Shown in pieces: positions 11,982-22,400 of a DNA stretch of 64,000 nt. Location of the stretch: assembly GCA_014529385.2 (NCBI GenBank), contig CM043955.1:153541640-153605639 (forward strand), in the 5' to 3' direction. The notes under the pieces are model-generated. The model searched no databases, had not been told where the DNA came from, and saw nothing but the letters and a program-made list of their open reading frames with translations. The DNA is from Adiantum capillus-veneris. Its lineage: Eukaryota > Streptophyta > Polypodiopsida > Polypodiales > Pteridaceae. A program made the position numbers and the translations under genes. The first letter of the stretch is position 1. Each line of letters begins with the position of its first letter.

Positions 11982-12085
11982 TATTAGCGACGCTCACACA
12001 ACGACGCTCAAAAAAAAATTTCCCGACGTCGCTATGAGCGTCGCAAATTTACAAGTAAATTTGCGATGCTCATAGCGACGCCGAC
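11982..12085. repeat. CACTA 5' subterminal repeats
   Basis: Several direct and inverted copies of AGCGACGC / GCGTCGCTA lie within about 100 bp of the left terminus. In En/Spm-like elements such subterminal motifs bind the element's own regulatory protein. That role is inferred here. Confidence 0.75.
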
Positions 12086-12172
12086 TGGGCTAAAAAAAAT
12101 AACAGAGAGCGCCCAAAAACTCAGATCTCAGATCTGAGTTTTTCGGCACCCTCAAGCAAGGAGCAGGTAACG

Positions 12173-12177
<5 letters not shown>

Positions 12178-12221
<44 letters not shown>

Positions 12222-12223
12222 CT

Positions 12224-12269
<46 letters not shown>

Positions 12270-12340
12270 AGAGGAAGGAGAGCCAGGTATGCTCCTTCCG
12301 TCTCCTCACTCTCATGTTCCCTTCCCCTCTTTCTCTCTCC

Positions 12341-12372
<32 letters not shown>

Positions 12373-12383
12373 AACACAGAGTG

Positions 12384-12462
<79 letters not shown>
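12178..12462. repeat. compound (CT)n (CA)n (GT)n (GA)n microsatellites
   Basis: Pure dinucleotide runs: CT at about 12178-12216, CA at about 12229-12265, CT and CA at about 12340-12372, GT at about 12390-12420 and GA at about 12421-12460. The GT/GA block is nearly the reverse complement of the preceding CT/CA block, so it can fold. The open frames here are simple-sequence translations. Confidence 0.95.
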
Positions 12463-12464
<2 letters not shown>

Positions 12465-12499
12465 AAGAGTACAAACATAAACAAAAATGCACACACACA

Positions 12500-12692
12500 T
12501 ACATAAACAAAGAATGCACACACACATTGAGAGAGGAAAAGAGAGAGAGAGCATGCATAAACAAAAAACACACACATTGAGAGAGGAAAAGAGAGAGAGA
12601 ACATGCATAAACAAAAAACGCACACATTGAGAGAGGAAAAGAGAGAGAAAACATGCATAAACAAAAAAACGCACACACATTGAGAGAGAAAG
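12500..12692. repeat. 50-bp tandem repeat
   Basis: The word CATGCATAAACAAAAAA recurs at about 12552, 12602 and 12652, followed each time by CACACATTGAGAGAGGAAAAGA or a close variant. This gives a 50-bp period with about three and a half copies. Confidence 0.9.
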
Positions 12693-12756
12693 AGAGAGAA
12701 ACTAATTTAACGTCGTAGGAAACTAATTAAAATTAAAAGACCTAAAGATCTAGCCG

Positions 12757-12826
12757 ACGAGGAGTTGAACTCAAGACCTATTATTCAAGAGGGAAATGAC
12801 ATAACCAATCTATCATACTTGGCATG
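12757..12826 (-). other. degenerate tRNA-like sequence
   Basis: On the minus strand an A-box-like GATAGATTGGTTA is followed about 40 nt later by a B-box-like GAGTTCAACTCC, with a CTCTTGA loop between them that resembles a tRNA-Lys(CUU) anticodon loop. The anticodon and T stems pair poorly, so this is not a working tRNA. It could be a relic of a tRNA-derived SINE or chance similarity. Confidence 0.3.
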
Positions 12827-12894
12827 GGTGATAGAAAGGTTATACCATTTATCTCTTTTTATTGGCACACACATCCACACACGCGTACACACAC

Positions 12895-13580
12895 AAGAAG
12901 AAGAGAGTTATAACGTCGTAGGAAACTATCCTAAAAGACGTTAAAGATTAGGTTAGATGTAGACTTACGTTAAATTAGATTTAGGTTTATTTAAGTTAAA
13001 TTAGATTAGATTTAGGTTTATTTTTAGTTAGATTTACGTTTATTTATGCTAGATTTAGATTTACGTTATATTAGATTAGATTTAGGTCTCCATAGACTAC
13101 GATGCCTGCATGAAGCGGGTGAAGAAAGCCCTCTATGGAATATAGGGTATTGTTGCCTTCACTCATGGTGGGCTGATGCGTCGATCCAAAAGTACTGGTG
13201 AAATGTCTTCAGAAGATAGGGAAGAAGGTGGATCTTCTGGGCGGCAAGAGTCACTACATCCCCGACAATAACCATCTAGACAACCTCTAGTCATTCAACA
13301 ACAACTTCAAAGTTAGTAACAAGAGCAAGAACGGTCCAAAGGGCCAATTGCTATCGTCAGATGTGGATGGAGATGAGGCAGCGTCACCGCCGGAAGTTAA
13401 CTCTCACATCTTTAGTGATGAGAATGCCAACTCTTGCCGAGTTATGTGAAAAATTATGTGTTAAATCAATTTTAAGGTTCTTATAATCCCTATTAGTTTA
13501 GTTCTTTGTTTTTAATATAACATAATTTACGTTAGATTTAGATTTATGTTATATTAGATTAGACTTAGGTTTATTTAGGT

Positions 13581-13654
<74 letters not shown>

Positions 13655-13790
13655 GAAGAAGAGAGTTTTAACGTCGTAGGAAACTATCCCAAAAGACGTT
13701 AAAGATTAGGTTAGATGTAGACTTACGTTAAATTAGATTTAGGTTTATTTTTAGTTAGATTTACGCTTATTTACGTTAGATCGAGTCCAC
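12895..13790. repeat. repeat pair flanking the captured gene, with (AC)n tract
   Basis: A block beginning AAGAAGAAGAGAGTT and running through ACGTCGTAGGAAACTATC and the TTAGATTTAGGTTTATTT-type simple sequence is present at about 12895-13090 and again at about 13653-13785. The second copy is preceded by a long (AC)n tract at about 13586-13652. The HIPP-derived fragment lies between the two copies. ACGTCGTAGGAAACT also occurs at about 12711. Confidence 0.8.
13096..13449 (+). pseudogene. captured fragment of a HIPP (heavy-metal-associated isoprenylated plant protein) gene
   Basis: Translation gives YDACMKRVKKALYGI, then after a frame change VDPKVLVKCLQKIGKKVDLL, and ends NSCRVM followed by TGA at 13447-13449. 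The first two blocks are the helix 1 and C-terminal halves of an HMA metal-binding domain. CRVM is a C-terminal CaaX box, the farnesylation signal that defines HIPPs. Lesions: the first Cys of the CxxC metal motif is Tyr, an in-frame TAG at 13143-13145, a small deletion or frame change near 13150-13185, and a TAG at 13288-13290. There is no role in transposition. The fragment sits upstream of the transposase gene and between direct repeats, as expected for a host gene piece picked up by a CACTA element. It includes the C-terminal end of the parent gene. Confidence 0.75.
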
Positions 13791-14158
13791 GCAAGAATTA
13801 CTTACGGTTTAGGGTTTAGAGTTAGACGAACAATGAAAAGATCTACTGTGAAAAGATGTTAAGATGCTGTGAAGTGCTACAGCTAGAGAAGAGGCAAAGG
13901 GGTTTTGTCCACTACATGCAGTATCATGTAGACGTGGGTCTGTAGATTTCTTGTACCCACAAATATAGGTATTGACCAATAAAGACGAGATTATAACCCG
14001 GTGGTTCTGATCTCCGTGCACCTCTAGACAGAGGTGTGTGGGGATTGGACATGACTAGAGAATGTGAGGTAGAGAGAGAGAGAGAGAGAGAGATAAGACG
14101 AAGAATGCCAATAGAATATTAAATTTGTTGTCCAGGTTATAAGATTTTTATCCTCATT
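13791..14158. other. leader region of the CACTA transposase gene
   Basis: Contains a (GA)n run at about 14071-14093. No gene seen. An open frame at 13809-14021 (-) has no recognisable similarity. Confidence 0.3.
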
Positions 14159-16619
14159 ATGAGTAGTGACGAGGATGTGGGACAGTCCAACCAAAACACC
14201 TATCTCTCAACGAGGGTCTTATGTCCTTGTAATCAATGCAAGCATGCTGTGCGACAGACAAGACGTGTTTCTTTGCAGCACGTTCGCGAATTTGGCGAGT
14301 TAGATCCATCTATTATAGATCGAGTTATTGCCAATTATAACTCGTTGGACTCTGACGCTGGCCAACAAGCAGCAATCTTGCAACCCAATAGACGTGTTCG
14401 CAGGCGCTTTGGTCAAGCAGCATATGTGAGGCCACAAGATGTAGCCTCTGACAGCTCGGGGGATGATCATGCAGAGCACATTCCCAACGAGGCCATGTTT
14501 GAGCCCGAGATTGATGAAATGATCGAGACGATCATGGATTCAGAAAGGCTTATCTATGATGATATGAAAAGTGAAGCCGATACGCCATTGTATAATGGAG
14601 CACGTATGTCTAGATTGAAAGCACTCCTGGTTCTTCTCAACATGCAGGCAAAGTTTGGATGGAGTGACACTAGCGTCACATTGCTTTTCAGGTGATCTAT
14701 TACAATTAGTTTACTTTAATAAAACTCTAAATGTATAATGATCTGATAGATTTTTACACGACTGTATCGTATTTTTATGTTGTGTAGATTGCTTAAAGAG
14801 CACATACTACCAGCTGACAATGTGATGCCAGATTCCCGAGATGAAGCAAGAAAGATTTTGCGAAACTTGGGGATGGATTACAATTCTATCCACGCTTGTC
14901 CTAATGACTACATTCTTTTCAGAGGGGAATACATAGACATGGAGAAGTGTCCGAAATGTGATTCCAAAAGATATCGAGTAGATCTCCACGGGACAAAAAT
15001 TCCACAAAAGGTTTTGCGACATTTTCCTCTGCTTCCTCGTATCAAGCATTTCTTCGAATGTAAGTCCATGGCCGCCCTAGCATCATGGCATGAGGAGAAT
15101 AAATCTTCAGATGGTGTGCTACGAATTCCTGCAGATTGCGCAGCCTAGAAACATATAGATGGAACATGGTCGGATTTTGCCATGGAAGCTCGAAATTTGC
15201 GCTTAGGCCTGGCTATGGATGGCGTAAATCCATTTGGTCAAAGATCAACATCTTACAGTGTATGGCTCGTTGTCATCGTCAACTACAACATTCCCCCGTG
15301 GTTGACTACGAAGAAGGGGCACCTATGGCTAAGCTTGATTGTGCCAGGGCGATATAAAGTGGAGAATATGGATGTGTATCTTCGTCCCCTATTGGAAGAG
15401 CTACAACAATTGTGGATTGGCATAGAGGTGGTGGATATGAGCCGACACACAGGACAACGGAATGCTTTGATCAGAGGCATTCTAATGTGGACCATGCATG
15501 ACTATCCCGGGCTAACAGAATGCTCAGGTGATCTATTGACACTCCTCACTCAGACACTGTAAATCTTGTTTTTTCCCATAGTTGATCTATTATCATGTGT
15601 ATACATGCAGGGCTTCAAACAAGCGGATACAGAGCATGTGTCACATGTGGACCTAGACTGAATGCACGTAGGGCGCCCTCACTGAAGAAGCAAATCTACG
15701 AAGGTCATCAAGCGTATCTTCGAGAGAATCATGTGTTACGCGATGACTTTTTGGGAAGAGAGCCAGCAAGGATGTCTGCACAAGCATGGTTAGAGCAGAA
15801 GGAGATGTGCGATGACAGATTGCCTCCAAGGATGAAGAGACTATCTCTATGGTACGAGTTACCATACTGGCCCTGACTCATGATCAATCACTTGCTCGAT
15901 CCAATGCTGGACCATCTTGCTGGCAAGAAAGATACTTTGGGAGCCAGAGTTGACCTTAGAAATGTGGATTGTATGGAGCAATATTGGCCGCAAATAGCGT
16001 CTGATGGATCGATAAAACTCCCTAAAGCACCATGGATTTTCACAGGAGCCCAAGAACGCAAAGTAAAAGAGACCATTCAATCTTTGCGGACCCCCACTGG
16101 CGTAATGCACTCGCTCTGAACGTGTTTTACTAAAGAAGGAAAGATTACCGGTTTGAAGTCAACGTAGACTCCATACCATTCCCCAAACTAAATGCTGCAG
16201 AGCTTGTGTGCATGTTTGAGAAACATTTTCCTACTAGCATGTTAACCATTCAGGTGCATCTTCTTGTTCACATAGTTGATGAGGTGAAAATAGCTGGCAC
16301 AGTTCATTCCAGATGGATGTTCTTCTTAGAACGTTTCATGAAAACGCTTAAGGGATATGTGCGTCAAAAGGCACATCCGGAGGGTAGCATGGCAGAAGGT
16401 TGGTTGGTATCAGAGTCCCTAGTGTACATTGGAGAGTGGCTAGACGGATTTGATAAAGCCCGCGACACACTATGGCGAACCATAGATGATGAGCGCATAT
16501 CTGGGATTGTCATGTGCAATCTCGGTGTTGAGAAGAAGATGACGGAAGATCTAGAGGCTAAAATCACAAATATTAAAGCCACAAATATTGTATTTGAACA
16601 ATTTTGCTCCGTGTTGTAA
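14159..16619 (+). pseudogene. TNP2-type CACTA transposase (Transposase_21 family), decayed
   Basis: Order seen: an N-terminal CPCNQC cysteine motif; TPLYNGARMSRLKALLVLLN and ACPNDYILFRGEY (14580-14930); CPKCDSKRYR (14948); LRLGLAMDGVNPFG (15195); MWTMHDYPGL (15487); YRACVTCGP (15631); and a DUF4218-like C-terminus with HLLVHIVDEV...SRWMFFLERFMKTLKGYVR (16255-16370). These are the conserved blocks of En/Spm TNP2 proteins, which bind and cut the terminal repeats. Introns: donor at 14692 and acceptor ending 14787; donor at 15528 and acceptor ending 15610. Both joins keep the frame. Lesions: in-frame TAG at 15146-15148, TGA at 15874-15876, TGA at 16117-16119 and TAG at 16150-16152. The C-terminal block is in another frame. 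Not functional as read. Confidence 0.9.
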
Positions 16620-16848
16620 AAGCTCTGGCTCTCTAAGTACCTTCCATGGTGTATAACACTCTTTTCTACTCGCGCTCACATCTTTTGATTGAAAATTCTT
16701 AGTTTTCGACTTGCCTCTTCTATCACTCAATTCATTGCGTCATTGTATTTATATGCATCATTACGTCATTGTATTTAATGGTCTTTGCATCATTGTCTAC
16801 TCTATTCATTCAATATTAAGTTTAAATATTCGTGTGTTTAATGCAGGT

Positions 16849-18158
16849 ATGGATGATGAGGAGTTTATTTCTTCTTTGTCACCGTAGCAGAGACAGTGGT
16901 ACGTGGAGCTTCATCGCTCTGGCGCATCATCGCGCGTTCCTACTCCATCCGCATCTCCCTCTCTTTCGGAGCATTCGGTGCGCTCTGAAGCTTCGGTGTC
17001 GACGAGACAATCTTCACACTCGTCTATACACTGGCGCTCTAGTGGTGGCGGTGGCGGTTGTTGTGGGGATTCCACCGCCGATGCCTCTACACCGCCTCGT
17101 GTTCGACGAGGCTCTTTACCCTCCCCTTCTTTGCCCGCCCCCACACCAGCCACAACATCGCCATCTACGCCAGGTTTTGCGCGGCTGACTGTTCCTAGCA
17201 GTTACACACCTCTACCTACTCCGCTAGGAGCCACCCCACTCGACACTCCTCGCTTCGGGGCCCAGACGCCGGTGGAGACACCTGACGTCCGTACCCCCAT
17301 CGACACGCCGCTAGAGACCCCTGTCGGGACACCCAGGTTCACGCGTCACCGGCTAGAGGGCTTGCCTTACTCCGTCGACTTCAGCGGCGGCATCATCATG
17401 GATGATGACGGTAAGAAGGTGATCTCGCGCATGCGTGGTCTTTACTCTCAGCTGTTTAGACACTACATACTAAACAAATGGAGTGAAGTACCAAGTGATT
17501 TAAAAGACAGAGTCATCAGCATACTTCATGATGAGTTTTCCGTTCCAACACGGGATCAGCGCTTCAATGAAGACCTGATGAAGATTCGAATGCACGAATA
17601 CTGCAAACACAAGCGTTCCGAAGTGCAAAAAGCAATCAAGCATGGGTGGAACAAGCCAGATTGGCTGGCCAAAGAAGATTGGAAGAATGCGAAGAAAGCA
17701 GCGCGCGAGAATCCCGACAAGTGGAAGCAGCAAAAGGATGCAGCCAGAGCGCGAGTAGAGGTAGGGAGCTCGCACCACTTGGGGAGCAGTGGATGGGCAT
17801 CATTTGAGGCCGATTTTGTAAGTGGTTTTGCGTTGCTCTTTATGTTCGATAGTTTAGGGTTTATGAGTTTTTTAATTCTAACATAATGAAATCTTTGTAT
17901 GTTTTGACAGTGGTCGATGATAGGACGTGATCCCACATCGTACGAGCGCGAGTACGTAGGCAGGAAGGGCTTAAACGCCTTGATGGACATTCTCAGTTCT
18001 CGCGGCGGCATGGTTAGTATTAGGGTTTACTCTTTTTTATTTTTTGTATTGTTTTATAAATGTCGTTATATGTTTATACTTACTGAAAGCTGTCTTATTG
18101 TCTTTTTTTGCAGAATCCGACAGATACGCCGCTTGGACGCGAAGAGACGTCTGACTAG
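16849..18158 (+). pseudogene. second CACTA gene, Transposase_24-like (TnpA-like role)
   Basis: ATG at 16849, then an in-frame TAG at 16885-16887 after only 12 codons. A downstream restart could rescue most of it, since the frame is otherwise open from 16888. The N-terminal half is Ser/Thr/Pro-rich and disordered. The block from about 17440 to 17780 (RHYILNKWSEVPSDLK, IKHGWNKPDWLAKEDW) matches what I recall of the plant Transposase_24 (Ptta/En/Spm) domain. Exons: 16849-17816, 17911-18012, 18114-18158. Both introns have GT-AG ends and keep the frame. In En/Spm the second protein binds the subterminal repeats, so the GCGTCGCTA arrays are the probable sites. Apart from the early TAG it looks well preserved. 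Confidence 0.75.
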
Positions 18159-18534
18159 ACGACGTCAGTTTAGCCGTAGCTAGATAGCATTAGTTTAGGG
18201 TTTCTCATAGCTTATGTATCATGAGACGGATTTTATACGTCTTTTTGAACCATGTATATTATTACATTTGTCACCGCAGTTCATTTTGCCAATCAATTCT
18301 TTATGCCTATGATGTTGTACAATTGTCATTATTACATTTGCGAATCAATTCATTTTTCCTATGATGTGTACAATTGTCAATTTCACGCTTGTCAATTTTG
18401 CAAACAATGCGTCTTGTGGGTGACTATTTTGGGTCTATTATCTACCCTTGCACTTTTTTAAAAAAGTAAATCAAGTACAATATGGTTGATGGGTGGCAGG
18501 GCATTCAATGCCCTGTCACCAAAAAAAAATTCTC

Positions 18535-18722
18535 TCAGGCGTCACTATAACCGTCGCTATTTATGGCTCTGGAGCGTCGCTATAAGCGTCGCTATAGACT
18601 TCTGTGTAAACGTCGCTATAATCATCGCTATGACCGTCGCTATGAGCGTCTCTATAAAGCGATGCTCTCGTAGCGACGCTATTAGCGACGGTTTTAGCGA
18701 CGCCGGGGGTTATAAAAACCCA
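18535..18722. repeat. CACTA 3' subterminal repeats
   Basis: About ten copies of [G/C]CGTCGCTAT[A/G]-type motifs in direct orientation (18537-18660), then inverted copies TAGCGACG (18670-18720) within 200 bp of the right terminus. They match the left-end array in motif. Confidence 0.9.
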
Positions 18723-18803
18723 GTGTATTTCCGTCACTAACAGCGTCACAAGAGCACACAACCTCTTGTAGTGCATTATGCACCCAAACAACTTTGTCAT
18801 AAG

Positions 18804-19081
18804 TGTAGACATGTAGTATTGTTAGTGTGTATACGCGCTTCACCAGGGGCACTTTTCTCCCACTGGGTTTTTCCCCCTGGACATCCGGTGTGAAAGGACA
18901 CCTTATCTCTTAGGGTTTCATATAAGCTTTGTAGCTCTGAGTTTGTACATTATTATTATTCCAATACAAAGAGAGAGACTACAGAGATCTCGTACACAAG
19001 CTCTGTGTCTTCTCCTTCTCCATCTTCTTCATACTCTGAGTTGCTGTCTTCCTTCTGTTTCCTGTTTCATCATCTTCAACA
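18804..19081 (+). repeat. copia 5' LTR
   Basis: 278 bp, TG...CA ends, with a TATAAG promoter element at 18921-18926. Confidence 0.97.
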
Positions 19082-19083
19082 AT

Positions 19084-19095
19084 TGGTATCAGAGC
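19084..19095 (+). promoter_or_regulatory. primer-binding site (initiator tRNA-Met)
   Basis: TGGTATCAGAGC, complementary to the 3' end of plant initiator tRNA-Met, starts two bases after the 5' LTR. It primes minus-strand DNA synthesis. Confidence 0.95.
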
Positions 19096-19480
19096 AAGGT
19101 GATTTCCAGAGCCTCTACTTGCGTTTTCACGTCCGCGCGCGCAATTGCAGTTTTCAGGCAGTTTTCGGAAAATTTGTTCGTGGGAGCATCCTCGACGTTC
19201 CGGGAGTATTCTGAACAGGCGACCTGCGGTTTTACCCCCCTTTCGAAGCCGTTCGAGCCCTCAGAATTTTGTTCTGAGCAGCGTAGCAGAAGTTACTTTT
19301 CGGAGGCGTTTAGATCAAGAGGGTGTGCTTTTTGACAGATTTTCTTCAGGTAAACAGTTCTTTTGGGAAGCAGCTTGTCTTAGCTTTGTGCTGAGATTTT
19401 GTGTAGAGTTTTGCTTGGATTGGAGAGGAGATTTGTGAATCTCTTGGAGGTTCTTTTGCTCTCTTGTGTGCATCTACAGT

Positions 19481-22400
19481 ATGGCTCAATCTACGGAGAA
19501 AGAGATTTTTGGTGCGTTTACATCCGAAGACAAATTGGATGGTACCAACTATTCTCTTTGGTCTTTTATGGCCAAAAATGTTTTGGTTGGTAAAGGTTTG
19601 TGGGATTATGTATCTGGAGATGAAGTTCGTCCAGGTAGCATTGCACCTGCCACGCCTGGTCGTGGTGCAGCTGTTGGTGCAGGACCCTCACAAGTCACTC
19701 CAGAGCAAAAGAGATGGGATACTAAAGATGCACAGGCTATGGCTGTGATTGCCTTAACCATAAAGAGGACAATCACACCACATATCAGATCTTGCAGAAC
19801 TTCTGAGGATGCTTGGAACACTCTGCAAGCTATGTTTGGAGGAAGAAACGCTGCCAGAATAGAGTTTTTGAAGAAACAACTTGACAAAATACAGATGGAC
19901 GAAGGTGACGATATTGTCGAGCATCTTACAAAAATCAGGGATCTTAAAGAGCAATTGCTTAGCATTGATGAAGTGATTCCAGAGAAGGACTTGGTTTCCA
20001 AAACACTCAATTCACTACCACCATCTTATTTGACTTTTCAGACTTCTTTGACTCTGTCTTTGCGAGCTAATCCTGACCCTCTTCATTTTGAAGAGTTAGT
20101 GGCTTTGCTATTGCAGGAGGATCAATCACGTAAGAACAAGTCTTTACAGGTGGATGGTATGGATCATGCTCTTGTTGTACAGAACAAAAACAGGGGTAAA
20201 GAGAGTGCTCATCACTCCAAGTCTAGTGTAGGACAATCTTCAGAGAAGTCTAAAGGTGATTCCGACAAGTCCAAGAAGAAAGGTAAATGTCACTACTGCA
20301 AGAAACCTGGTCACTACATTAGTGAGTGTAAAAAGCGAATTGCTAAAGAAAAGAAGAAAGAGTCAAGTTTGGTTGTTTCAGCTTCTGGTGATTCTTCTAC
20401 AGCTAAAGAAGAGTCTGCAAACTTTGTGCAGGATTCTTATGCTTTTGTAGTATGTTCAAATTTTTCTGCTTATAGTGTTGACAAGACACAAATGATTTGG
20501 TACTTTGATAGTGGTGCATCCAGGCATATTACTTCAAGGAAGGATTTGTTTTGTTCATTGGATGCAGCTCCAGCAGGAAAGAAGGTGACATGTGCAAATA
20601 ATGCTTCTTATCCAATCAAAGGCGTTGGTAAGATTTTGATTACCATTTCAGATGGTTCAGATTTATGCTTGCCAGATGTCTTATATGTTCCAGGGATCAA
20701 GAAGAATTTGTTGTCTGTATCCTCTCTTGCAAAAAATGGTCTTCGGGTCATTTTTGAGGATGACAGATGTGTTGTACGAGATCGAGAGAATGGTTATTCT
20801 CTTATCACTACAGGTACGCTGGAAAATGGACTATTTGTGCTAGATCGTTATGAAAAGCAGATTCAGGTATGTATTGCAGAAACAAAGACTCAGGCCATGC
20901 AGGATGCTGAGTTGTGGCATGCTAGATTTGGGCATGTTGGTTATGGCTGTTTGATGACTTTACAACGTCATAATATGGTGCATGATTTGTCTTTATTGGA
21001 GATGCCACCAAGACATGTATGTGAAGGTTGCGTTCTTGGAAAGATGCACAGATTTGCATTTTCGCAGGATGGTTCAGTTAGAGCGACACGAAAGTTGCAG
21101 CTTGTACACAGTGATGTATGTGGTCCTATGAGGACGCCATCTATAGGAAACAGCCTTTATTTTGTGACCTTCATTGATGACTTTTCCAGGTTTTGTTGGG
21201 TGTATCCACTCAAAGCAAAGTCAGATGTGTTTGCAGTTTTTCAACATTATGTCGCCATGGTTGAAAATGAAACAGGTTGCAAAGTACAGACTCTTCGTAC
21301 CGATCGAGGAGGTGAATACATGTCAGGTGCATTTAAGGATTTTTTGGGAAAGAAAGGCATTAAACACCAATGCACTATGCCATACACACCACAACAGAAT
21401 GGTGTTGCAGAAAGGAAGAACAGGTCTTTAATGGAGACAGCTAGATGTATGCTCAAGGCTAAGAGTTTGCCTCATAAGCTATGGATGGAGGCAGTTGCTT
21501 GTGCAGCACATGTTTTGAACAGGTGTCCTACTCGTGCCTTGAAGACCATTACTGCATATGAAGCTTGGTATGACAAAAAACCTTCAGTCAGTTATCTTCG
21601 TGTTTTTGGTTGTCTTGCTTATGCTCACATCCCTCAACAGTTACGTGGGAAGCTTGATGATAAGGCAATCAAATGTATATTTGTGGGGTACAGTAGTGGA
21701 AGTAAAGGTTATAGACTTTACAATCCTGCTACAAACAAGATTTTTGAAAGTCGTGATGTAATTTTTGCAGAAACTACTGCTCAACCTATGGTTGCTTTTG
21801 ATGTACCTCATATGCAGACACATGATGTATTTGAAGGTTTGCTTCCTTCTTTTGTGGAAAATCAAGATTCACAACAGGTTGATAATCTTGATCAATCTTT
21901 TGATCAGCATGTGACACCTCATGATGTAGAGGAAATTGTGCGTGAAGAGCAAGAAGTTCTCAGGGAAGAAAGAACCTTGCCTAAAAGGGTTCAGAAAACT
22001 TTGCAGGATAGCAAGTTGGATGCACCGTTGCCACGGAAAACACGTGCTGGTACTACTTTTGGCAGAGAGCAAGTAGATTTGGCTTGCTTTAGCACTCTTT
22101 GTGATGCAGATGAGCCTGATTCATTTGAACAAGCTTTAGAGTGTGTTCAGTGGAAAGATGCTATGCAGCAAGAAATTGATTCTATTCATAAGAATCATAC
22201 ATGGGATCTAGTGGACTTGCCTACAGGTAAAAAGCCTATTGGTACAAAGTGGGTTTTTAAGGTAAAAAGGAAACAAGATGGTACTGTTGACAGGTACAAA
22301 GCAAGGCTTGTGGCAAAAGGCTATGCGCAACAGAAAGGCATAGATTATGATGAAACCTTTGCTCCTACTTCTCGTGCGTCCACAGTTAGATCACTAGTTG

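Larger units (their letters stand above)
11963..18773 (+). mobile_element. CACTA (En/Spm) DNA transposon, defective
   Basis: The element begins CACTACAAGAGG and ends CCTCTTGTAGTG, a perfect 12-bp terminal inverted repeat of the CACTA type. It is flanked by the 3-bp target duplication CAT at 11960-11962 and 18774-18776. Removing it plus one CAT rejoins the LINE ORF2 frame exactly, which proves the boundaries. Both ends carry arrays of a GCGTCGCTA-type motif. Inside, in order: microsatellites and tandem repeats, a captured HIPP gene fragment, a TNP2-type transposase gene and a Transposase_24-type gene. Both transposon genes contain stop codons, so the copy is probably not autonomous. The ends look competent for trans-mobilisation. 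Confidence 0.95.

Noticed and set aside
12121-12680. Long open frames of up to 185 residues on both strands
   Set aside because: They are translations of CT/CA/GT/GA simple sequence and the 50-bp repeat. Composition is purely repetitive.
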